Assembly (NCBI GenBank): GCA_002367695.1
Contig: DFDK01000044.1
Span: 1 to 5,045 of the forward strand
Length of the DNA stretch: 5,045 nucleotides
DNA from: Acidimicrobium sp. UBA3029
GTDB lineage: Bacteria > Actinomycetota > Acidimicrobiia > Acidimicrobiales > Ilumatobacteraceae
Reading direction: 5' to 3'
Part shown: piece after piece, positions 1 through 4,611 of the stretch
Numbering within the stretch: the first letter of the stretch is position 1
Layout of the letters: each line of letters starts with the position of its first letter
Notes under the pieces: generated by a model
What the model was told of the DNA's origin: nothing
The model's database searches: none
What the model saw: only the letters and a program-made list of their open reading frames with translations
Made by a program: the position numbers and the translations under genes

Positions 1-11
1 TCAAAGATCAT
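1..11 (-). CDS. Possible 5' end of a divergent gene, cut by the left window edge
   Basis: A minus-strand ATG at 11-9 opens a frame reading Met-Ile-Phe-(Asp/Glu) before the window ends. The protein cannot be identified from three codons. The reason to list it is position: the ATG lies exactly as far from the centre of the inverted repeat at 26-43 as the repressor's ATG at 58 does (23.5 bp each side), and each is preceded by a TAGWCT hexamer with a 6-nt gap. CsoR-family repressors often sit beside the gene they control, so this is probably the main target of the repressor. For a CstR-like sensor the expected neighbour would handle sulfur (rhodanese, sulfurtransferase, sulfur permease), but that is inference. 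The start could also be chance. Confidence 0.35.
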
Positions 12-17
12 GAATAG

Positions 18-23
18 AGACTA
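18..23 (-). promoter_or_regulatory. Putative -10 element (TAGTCT) of the leftward divergent promoter
   Basis: Read on the minus strand this is TAGTCT, matching the actinobacterial TANNNT -10 pattern, with 6 nt to the ATG at 11-9. That spacing would put the transcription start on the A of the ATG, giving a leaderless mRNA. No convincing -35 hexamer is visible; its expected place overlaps the operator edge and the opposite -10 element. Confidence 0.4.
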
Positions 24-25
24 CA

Positions 26-43
26 CATACCCAGAGGGGTATG
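26..43. promoter_or_regulatory. CsoR/CstR-type operator, perfect inverted repeat
   Basis: CATACCC, a 4-bp AGAG centre, and GGGTATG form a perfect 7-bp inverted repeat. A/T-flanked runs of C and G in the form TACCC...GGGTA are the known operator style of CsoR-family repressors. The site lies directly upstream of a gene for such a repressor and fits between the two outward-facing -10 elements, so bound repressor should block both promoters. Autoregulation plus control of the left-hand gene is the natural reading. Repeat and position are seen in the sequence; binding is inferred. Confidence 0.7.
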
Positions 44-45
44 AC

Positions 46-51
46 TAGACT
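46..51 (+). promoter_or_regulatory. Putative -10 element (TAGACT) of the repressor gene
   Basis: TAGACT fits TANNNT and ends 6 nt before the ATG at 58, predicting transcription from the first base of the start codon. No Shine-Dalgarno sequence is present between it and the ATG, which agrees with a leaderless message. The operator occupies the -35/-10 spacer. No clear -35 hexamer is seen. Confidence 0.45.
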
Positions 52-57
52 GAAACC

Positions 58-327
58 ATGAACCTAGACACAGATACCCAAGATGCCCTCTTGCGTCGTC
101 TTGCTCGCGTTGAGGGCCAAGTGCGCGCCGTCCAGAAGATGATCGCTGACGGACGCGAATGCCGTGAAGTTATTGCCCAGGTGTCTGCGGCCTCAACCGC
201 ACTTGATCAAGTTGGGTTCAAAATTTTGTCGGTGGGAATGCAACGCTGTCTTGCTGACCCAAAGAAGGCTGGCAAAGAAGGATTCACGCTTGAAGAAGTT
301 GAAAAACTCTTCTTGAAGCTTGCCTAA
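58..327 (+). CDS. CsoR/CstR-family (DUF156) transcriptional repressor
   Basis: This is an 89-residue cytoplasmic all-helical repressor of the CsoR/RcnR/FrmR/CstR family, which act as tetramers that leave DNA when an inducer binds conserved cysteine sites. The family core is clear: RRLARVEGQVRAV at 13-25 on helix 1, Cys35 in GRECREVI, the helix-2 stretch through Leu57, and Cys64 in MQRCL. The C-terminal helix ends FLKLA. Length is normal. Copper-sensing CsoR uses Cys-His-Cys with the His four residues before the second Cys; here that position is Gly60. The two cysteines are 29 residues apart, as in the persulfide sensor CstR of Staphylococcus. A reactive-sulfur sensor is therefore more likely than a copper sensor, but a different metal or ligand set is not excluded. 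No copper ATPase or chaperone is visible nearby. The ATG at 58 is chosen from the family's N-terminal length and the promoter layout; there is no Shine-Dalgarno sequence. The family call is secure, the inducer is inferred. Confidence 0.93.
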   Translation: MNLDTDTQDALLRRLARVEGQVRAVQKMIADGRECREVIAQVSAASTALDQVGFKILSVGMQRCLADPKKAGKEGFTLEEVEKLFLKLA

Positions 328-334
328 AGCAACT

Positions 335-856
335 TCAATAACTCACCAATGAGTCAACTAAGTAACCGTCGATCAATTTGCGTCCACCAAGGTCAGTCAA
401 CTCGATTAGAAATATCAGCCCTGCAACTTTTGCGCCAAGACTTTCCACCAAACGAATTGTTGCCGCCGCAGTCCCTCCGGTTGCCAACACGTCATCCACA
501 ATGACCACAGAGTCACCCTCACCAACCGCATCGGCATGTATCTCCAATGTGTCTGTACCGTACTCGAGCACGTAAGACTCACTTACCACTGTCCAAGGCA
601 ACTTGCCGGGTTTGCGCACCGGCACAAAGCCCGCGCCTAAGCGAACTGCGACCGGAGCAGCAAAAATAAACCCACGGGCTTCGACCCCAATCACCTTGTG
701 TGGCTTTCTGTCGCCACATAGCGATACAAGCGCACCAACAGCCAGATCGAAGCCAATTGGGTCGGCAAGTAACGGCGTGATGTCGCGAAACATGATGCCG
801 GGCGACGGTACGTCGGGAATGGTGCGAATCAGGCTCTTGATTTTGTCAATGGTCAT
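335..856 (-). CDS. apt: Adenine phosphoribosyltransferase
   Basis: Apt makes AMP from adenine and PRPP, releasing pyrophosphate, in cytoplasmic purine salvage. The 173-residue protein has the usual full length. The N-terminal PSPGIMFRDITPLL (17-30) is typical of Apt, EARGF (59-63) contributes to substrate binding, the stretch around 81-107 (RKPGKLPW to LEIH) is the catalytic flexible loop, and VVIVDDVLATGGT (117-129) is the type I phosphoribosyltransferase PRPP-binding motif with its paired acidic residues Asp121-Asp122. The ATG at 856 matches the family start and gives MTIDKIKSLIRTIPDVPSPG. It starts 27 nt after the stop of the monooxygenase gene on the same strand, so read-through is likely, but a TANNNT element in the gap suggests its own promoter as well. 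Its 3' end faces the repressor gene across 7 nt. Apt is a housekeeping enzyme and need not be functionally tied to either neighbour. Confidence 0.97.
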   Translation of the reverse strand: MTIDKIKSLIRTIPDVPSPGIMFRDITPLLADPIGFDLAVGALVSLCGDRKPHKVIGVEARGFIFAAPVAVRLGAGFVPVRKPGKLPWTVVSESYVLEYGTDTLEIHADAVGEGDSVVIVDDVLATGGTAAATIRLVESLGAKVAGLIFLIELTDLGGRKLIDGYLVDSLVSY

Positions 857-863
857 CGCAGAA

Positions 864-869
864 AATCTA
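864..869 (-). promoter_or_regulatory. Putative -10 element (TAGATT) for apt
   Basis: On the minus strand TAGATT lies 7 nt before the apt ATG, in the 27-nt gap after the monooxygenase stop. It has the same position relative to the start as the elements at the left control region, and no Shine-Dalgarno sequence precedes apt. It would let apt be expressed as a leaderless message independent of the monooxygenase. TANNNT carries little information on its own, so confidence is limited. Confidence 0.3.
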
Positions 870-883
870 TTTGTTGATATCGA

Positions 884-2362
884 TTAGACGCGTGCACGCG
901 ATTTGGTAAAGCGCATTGCACCATCTTCGAGTGGTGATTTGCGAAACATTTTTTTATCACGCTTGAAATTTTGTGGGTTGATCCACGGCTCACGGTCCCC
1001 TTGACGTGGAAACTTGTGCATCGACCGCTCCATATAGCCTGACGTAAAGCTGTCAATCCACGGACGTTCCGGCATCCCCTCATCACTCTCGCGCAATTCT
1101 GGAGTGCAAATCTCGTTACCAGTCTTGTTCATATGATTGAGCAAGCGACACACGTAGGTGCAGATCAAGTCGGCGCGCAGCGTCCATGATGCGTTGATGT
1201 ACCCAAAGACTGAACCCAAGTTGGGCACTCCCGAATATCCGAAGCCTTTGTATGACCACGTCTTGGCAAAATCAACTGGCTTGCCGTCGACAATAAAATC
1301 CATTTCGCCGAGTGTTACCAGATTGAGACCAGTCGCGGTCACAATAATGTCGGCCTCAAGAGTCTCACCCGATGCGAGTGTGATTCCAGTTTCGGTAAAT
1401 CCAGAAATGGTGTCGGTGACAACGCTTGCCTTGCCCGAACGAATCGACGCAAACAAATCACCGTTAGGCACCAAGCACAAGCGCTGATCCCATGGGTTGT
1501 ATTTTGGTGTGAAATGCTTGTCGACGTCGTAGTCGGGCCCAAGCTCTGCACGAACGCCGCTCAATAGCAACTGCTTCACTTCTTCAGGTTTAGTGCGTGT
1601 GCGCTTGTAGACAATCTGTTGCATCGTGGTGTTCTTGAGTCTGGTCACTCTGTACGCCATTTTTGCTGGCAGAAACTTACGCAACCGATTTGCCAAGGGG
1701 TCTGAGTCTGGTCTTGACACAACATACGTTGGCGACCTTTGCAGCAACGTGATGTGCGAGGCGGTCTGTGCCATTGCTGGCACCAACGTCATTGCAGTCG
1801 CCCCAGACCCGATAACTATCACCCGTTTACCCACGTAGTCCAAATCTTCTGGCCACTCTTGCGGATGGATTATTTGTCCCTTAAAGCGATCGATACCCGC
1901 GAACTCTGGTGTGTAGCCACCCTTGTAGCTGTAATAACCCGAGCACATAAACAAAAAGTTGCAGGTCATTTGCACGGTCTCGTTTGTGTCTTTACGCGTC
2001 GAAGTCACAGTCCACCGTGCAGCATCGGTTGACCATTCGGCCTTTGTAACAAGATGCTTGAAACGGATGTGCTTATTAATTCCGTACTCGGTTGTGGTCT
2101 CGTGCACGTACTGCAAAATTGAAGGTCCATCGGCAATAGATTTGGCCGCAGTCCATGGCTTAAAGCTGTAACCAAGCGTGTGCATGTCGCTGTCAGACCT
2201 GATGCCTGGGTATCGAAATAAATCCCAAGTCCCACCCAAACTTTCGCGACCCTCCAAGATCACATAGCTGCGATCTGGGCTCATTGTCTGCAAGTGGTAT
2301 CCAGCACTGACACCAGTAAGCCCAGCTCCGACAACAACAACATCTACATGTTCCATCTGCAT
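884..2362 (-). CDS. EthA-like Baeyer-Villiger (flavin-containing) monooxygenase
   Basis: This 492-residue enzyme should be a FAD- and NADPH-dependent type I Baeyer-Villiger monooxygenase, which inserts one oxygen beside a ketone to give an ester or lactone; relatives also oxidise sulfur compounds. Visible motifs: FAD-binding VGAGLTG (11-17), GGTWDLFRYPGIRSDSDM (43-60), the Baeyer-Villiger fingerprint FKGQIIHPQEWP (160-171, pattern FxGxxxHxxxW[P/D]), a second Rossmann GSGATA (185-190) for NADPH, and TATGLN (342-347). From memory, length and many segments, such as YNPWDQRLCLVPNGDLF, closely match mycobacterial EthA (about 489 residues), the activator of ethionamide. EthA-like is safe, but orthology and substrate are not shown. 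No ethR-like repressor gene is in the window. Two starts are possible, Met1 at 2362 and Met3 at 2356. An AGGGTGAT stretch (2374-2367) resembles a ribosome site spaced better for Met3, but also overlaps a -10-like TAGGGT that fits a leaderless start at Met1. The gene diverges from the transporter/hydrolase pair and precedes apt. Confidence 0.93.
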   Translation of the reverse strand: MQMEHVDVVVVGAGLTGVSAGYHLQTMSPDRSYVILEGRESLGGTWDLFRYPGIRSDSDMHTLGYSFKPWTAAKSIADGPSILQYVHETTTEYGINKHIRFKHLVTKAEWSTDAARWTVTSTRKDTNETVQMTCNFLFMCSGYYSYKGGYTPEFAGIDRFKGQIIHPQEWPEDLDYVGKRVIVIGSGATAMTLVPAMAQTASHITLLQRSPTYVVSRPDSDPLANRLRKFLPAKMAYRVTRLKNTTMQQIVYKRTRTKPEEVKQLLLSGVRAELGPDYDVDKHFTPKYNPWDQRLCLVPNGDLFASIRSGKASVVTDTISGFTETGITLASGETLEADIIVTATGLNLVTLGEMDFIVDGKPVDFAKTWSYKGFGYSGVPNLGSVFGYINASWTLRADLICTYVCRLLNHMNKTGNEICTPELRESDEGMPERPWIDSFTSGYMERSMHKFPRQGDREPWINPQNFKRDKKMFRKSPLEDGAMRFTKSRARV

Positions 2363-2369
2363 CTAGATC

Positions 2370-2375
2370 ACCCTA
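2370..2375 (-). promoter_or_regulatory. Putative -10 element (TAGGGT) or ribosome site of the monooxygenase gene
   Basis: Read on the minus strand, TAGGGT fits TANNNT and ends 7 nt before the ATG at 2362. The same bases are part of AGGGTGAT, which resembles a Shine-Dalgarno sequence 4 nt from that ATG and 10 nt from the in-frame ATG at 2356. Only a transcript start can decide between the two readings. Confidence 0.3.
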
Positions 2376-2379
2376 ATCT

Positions 2380-2400
2380 GTCGCCCAAATCGCTGGCGAC
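2380..2400. promoter_or_regulatory. Inverted repeat in the divergent control region, candidate operator
   Basis: GTCGCC (2380-2385) and GGCGAC (2395-2400) are perfect 6-bp inverted arms separated by 9 bp. The site lies in the 70-bp gap between the divergent monooxygenase and transporter genes, upstream of both -10-like hexamers. That is where an operator controlling both directions would sit, and the 21-bp span suits a dimeric helix-turn-helix repressor such as a TetR-type protein. No regulator gene is present in the window. A nested TCGC-TG-GCGA palindrome (2390-2399) offers an alternative centre. Six-bp arms can arise by chance. Confidence 0.4.
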
Positions 2401-2418
2401 CCGAACAACCCCTTCAAC

Positions 2419-2424
2419 TACAGT
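2419..2424 (+). promoter_or_regulatory. Putative -10 element (TACAGT) of the transporter-hydrolase operon
   Basis: TACAGT fits TANNNT and ends 8 nt before the ATG at 2433. The purine run GGAAAG (2426-2431) lies only 1 nt from the ATG, too close for a normal Shine-Dalgarno site. A leaderless or very short leader is the simplest reading. No clear -35 is seen. Confidence 0.3.
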
Positions 2425-2432
2425 CGGAAAGC

Positions 2433-3701
2433 ATGTTTCAACGAATCCGCAGTGCTCATTACGCGTGGGTTATTTTTGTCGTTGCATTCATCACGCTTCT
2501 TGGCGCAGCCGGCTTCCGCTCGACCCCAGGCATCTTGATCGACCCACTCGGCAAAGAATTTGGCTGGAGCCGAGCAACTGTTGCCACCGCCGTGAGCATC
2601 AATGTGCTGCTGTTCGGATTTATCGGACCATTTGCGGCCGCTCTGCAATTGCGTTACGGCCTGCGCAAAGTCACTATCACTGCACTGGTAATTATTTCAA
2701 CAGGGGCACTTGCTACTACGCAAATGACTCATCCATGGCACCTCTACATCTTGTGGGGAGGCGTAGTTGGCGTCGGGTCTGGCTGTATGGCCACCGTATT
2801 CGCATCCACTGTTGCATCAAGATGGTTTGTGAAACGCCGTGGACTCGTAACCGGTGCTCTCACCGCGGCATCTGCCAGTGGCCAACTCGTGTTTCTGCCA
2901 CTGTTAAGTCGCATCGCCGAACAATCGGGTTGGCGTTGGGTTGGTGTTGTGATTGCACTCTGCGCACTCGCGGTAGTTCCCGTTGTGTTCTTGTTCCTTC
3001 GCAACTCTCCTGCCGACATTGGGTTGTTGCCATATGGTGCTTCAGATGACTTCGTGTTTGCCACAACTCTCGAGAACCCAATTAGATCTGCATTCAATGC
3101 GTTTCGTGATGCAAAATCCGATGGCACGTTCTGGTTGTTGTGGGGTTCTTTTTTTGTCTGCGGTTTTTCCACGAATGGTCTGATTCAAACTCATTTCATT
3201 TCTGCAGCCCAAGACCATCTACTCGTTGCATCAGTTGCCGCCGGATACCTCGCACTCATCGGTGGCTTCGATGTCATTGGCACAATCTTTTCTGGATGGC
3301 TAACTGACCGCTCCGATCCAACGAAACTCTTGCTCGTCTATTACCTACTGCGTGGGCTGAGCCTGTTGGTACTCGACCCGATGCTCAACATGAAGGGTTG
3401 GGGTCTACTTGGCTTCATGATGTTTTACGGTCTCGACTGGGTTGCAACCGTGCCGCCTACTGTTGCGTTATGCGCGCAACGCTTTGGTCCGCAACGCGGT
3501 CCACTTGTGTATGGATGGGTGTTTGCAGGACATCAAGTTGGTGCAGCAGTTGCCGCTTTTGGCGCAGGCTATTTGCGCGATGTCACCGGCAGTTATAAAT
3601 CATCATTTATTATTTCTGGCACTGGTTGTTTAATAGCCGCCTACGGTGTCACACGTATCGATGGCAAAACACCTTTTAACGAACTTCAACCAGTCAAGTA
3701 G
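2433..3701 (+). CDS. 12-TM major facilitator superfamily transporter, MCT/OFA-like
   Basis: This 422-residue inner-membrane protein has the usual length and layout of a major facilitator. TM1 lies near 10-30, and FRSTPGILIDPLGKEFGWSRA (28-48) is the short loop typical of the monocarboxylate/oxalate-formate-antiporter-like branch. A degenerate motif A, RYGLRKV (74-80), joins TM2 and TM3; motif A recurs as GWLTDRSDPTK (288-298) between TM8 and TM9. A basic turn, KRRG (134-137), precedes TM5. The cytoplasmic centre spans roughly 190-232, and the C-terminal half carries GLDWVATVPPTVAL (333-346) and further hydrophobic spans to about residue 405. No signal peptide is present or expected. The gene is followed 18 nt later by an alpha/beta hydrolase and diverges from a Baeyer-Villiger monooxygenase, so it may import their substrate, or export a product. 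Branch members carry small carboxylates and other organic anions, but the substrate here cannot be assigned. ATG at 2433 starts just before TM1 and is the sensible start. Confidence 0.9.
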   Translation: MFQRIRSAHYAWVIFVVAFITLLGAAGFRSTPGILIDPLGKEFGWSRATVATAVSINVLLFGFIGPFAAALQLRYGLRKVTITALVIISTGALATTQMTHPWHLYILWGGVVGVGSGCMATVFASTVASRWFVKRRGLVTGALTAASASGQLVFLPLLSRIAEQSGWRWVGVVIALCALAVVPVVFLFLRNSPADIGLLPYGASDDFVFATTLENPIRSAFNAFRDAKSDGTFWLLWGSFFVCGFSTNGLIQTHFISAAQDHLLVASVAAGYLALIGGFDVIGTIFSGWLTDRSDPTKLLLVYYLLRGLSLLVLDPMLNMKGWGLLGFMMFYGLDWVATVPPTVALCAQRFGPQRGPLVYGWVFAGHQVGAAVAAFGAGYLRDVTGSYKSSFIISGTGCLIAAYGVTRIDGKTPFNELQPVK

Positions 3702-3719
3702 TCAGTGAAATAGACAACG

Positions 3720-4529
3720 ATGCCAATCTTCGAGAAACAGTCTCTGTCAATCAACTATGAGATCTTTGGAAGTGGTCCACGAGTTTTGTTTTTCAACGGT
3801 TCTGGTGGGTCAATCGAAGGCTCGCAACTACTCATCAATGCATTTGCTCAGACGTTTCAAGTACTTGTGCACGATCAACGTGGTCTTGGCAAAACTTCAG
3901 TGCCAGATGGCCCTTACGACATGGCTGATTACGCCCAAGATGCTGTGGCATTGCTGGATCACGTCGGGTGGGAGACGACCAATGTAATTGGTCTGAGTTT
4001 TGGTGGCATGGTGGCCCAAGAGTTTGGAGTCACCTATCCGGATCGAATTGAGCGGCTAGTGCTGATGTGCACATCTGCTGGTGGCGATGCTGGGTCGTCA
4101 TACCCGCTTCACAAACTTGCATCATTACCAATACCTGAACGAAACCATGCACTTCGATTACTTACCGACACGCGATTTACTGACGAATGGCTGGCAGTAA
4201 ATCCGGGCGATTCTGAGATCATGCGCTTTCAAGAAGACCGACAAGATACACAAAAAACTGAACTTCAGTTAAAGGGCGAACGACTGCAACTCGAAGCACG
4301 CATGGGACATGATGTTGCCGATCGGCTTCACCTGATTTCAGCACCGACACTGGTTACGGCCGGCAGATACGACGGCATTGCACCACTAGCAAATTCGCAA
4401 GCAATAGTTGAGCGAATTATGCGTTCGATACTCAAGATTTACGAGGGCGGTCACCCATTTTTCGCCCAAGACCGCCAGGCAATACGTGATATCCGTACTT
4501 TTCTTAGTCAGGCCGAGGCGATAAACTGA
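3720..4529 (+). CDS. Alpha/beta-fold hydrolase, probable esterase or lactonase
   Basis: This 269-residue protein is a complete cytoplasmic alpha/beta hydrolase. The nucleophile elbow is GLSFGG (91-96) with Ser93; Asp218 in GRYDGIAP and His245 in EGGHPFF complete the catalytic triad. VLVHDQRGLGKT (48-59) is the conserved strand and loop after the oxyanion region. The usual HG at the oxyanion strand is NG here (FFNGSGG, 24-30), a change also found in 3-oxoadipate enol-lactonase-like members. A cap of about 85 residues (roughly 120-205) separates Ser93 from Asp218. The gene starts 18 nt after the transporter stop with no TANNNT element or Shine-Dalgarno sequence in the gap, so it is probably co-transcribed. 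Next to a Baeyer-Villiger monooxygenase, hydrolysis of the ester or lactone product is an attractive role, but that is inferred from context. Haloperoxidase-like or carboxylesterase activity is equally compatible with the fold. The downstream tRNA follows 10 nt after the stop. Confidence 0.92.
   Translation: MPIFEKQSLSINYEIFGSGPRVLFFNGSGGSIEGSQLLINAFAQTFQVLVHDQRGLGKTSVPDGPYDMADYAQDAVALLDHVGWETTNVIGLSFGGMVAQEFGVTYPDRIERLVLMCTSAGGDAGSSYPLHKLASLPIPERNHALRLLTDTRFTDEWLAVNPGDSEIMRFQEDRQDTQKTELQLKGERLQLEARMGHDVADRLHLISAPTLVTAGRYDGIAPLANSQAIVERIMRSILKIYEGGHPFFAQDRQAIRDIRTFLSQAEAIN
4522..4527 (+). promoter_or_regulatory. Possible -10 element (TAAACT) for the tRNA gene
   Basis: TAAACT overlaps the end of the hydrolase gene and would place a transcription start near 4534, leaving about 6 nt before the mature tRNA 5' end. 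The bases where a -35 would fall are T-rich but do not match TTGACA. The tRNA could instead be carried on the transporter-hydrolase transcript and processed out. Confidence 0.25.
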
Positions 4530-4539
4530 AAGTTCCTTC

Positions 4540-4611
4540 GCGGGTGTAGCTCAATGGCTAGAGTCCGAGTTTTCCAAACTCGTTATGCGGGTTCGATCCC
4601 CGTCACCCGCT
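4540..4611 (+). tRNA. tRNA-Gly (anticodon TCC)
   Basis: The 72-nt cloverleaf can be folded by eye. Acceptor arms 4540-4546 and 4604-4610 pair perfectly. The D stem 4549-4552/4561-4564 has one G-T pair. The anticodon stem 4566-4570/4578-4582 encloses the loop TTTCCAA with anticodon TCC (4573-4575). The variable loop is 4 nt, and the T stem 4587-4591/4599-4603 encloses TTCGATC. The discriminator base is T (4611), and the second acceptor pair is C-G, both usual for bacterial glycine tRNAs. TCC reads GGA and, by wobble, GGG. The CCA end is not encoded, so it must be added by nucleotidyltransferase. The gene begins 10 nt after the hydrolase stop, and a convergent reading frame covers most of it on the other strand. 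Confidence 0.95.

Noticed and set aside
305..320. CTTC-TT-GAAG hairpin with a nearby run of T on the minus strand as apt terminator
   Set aside because: The stem is only 4 bp with a 2-nt loop, is A/T-rich, and lies within the repressor coding sequence; too weak to call.
58..327. Assignment of the gene symbol csoR and a copper-sensing role
   Set aside because: The histidine ligand position is glycine and no copper-handling gene is visible, so a copper-specific name is not supported.
2294..3049. Long plus-strand frame of 251 codons overlapping the transporter start
   Set aside because: It is rich in Arg, Cys, His and Ser, matches no family, and overlaps both the monooxygenase 5' end and the transporter; a frame shadow.
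2744..3172. 142-codon minus-strand frame inside the transporter
   Set aside because: Lies wholly antisense to a well-supported membrane protein and has no recognisable domain.
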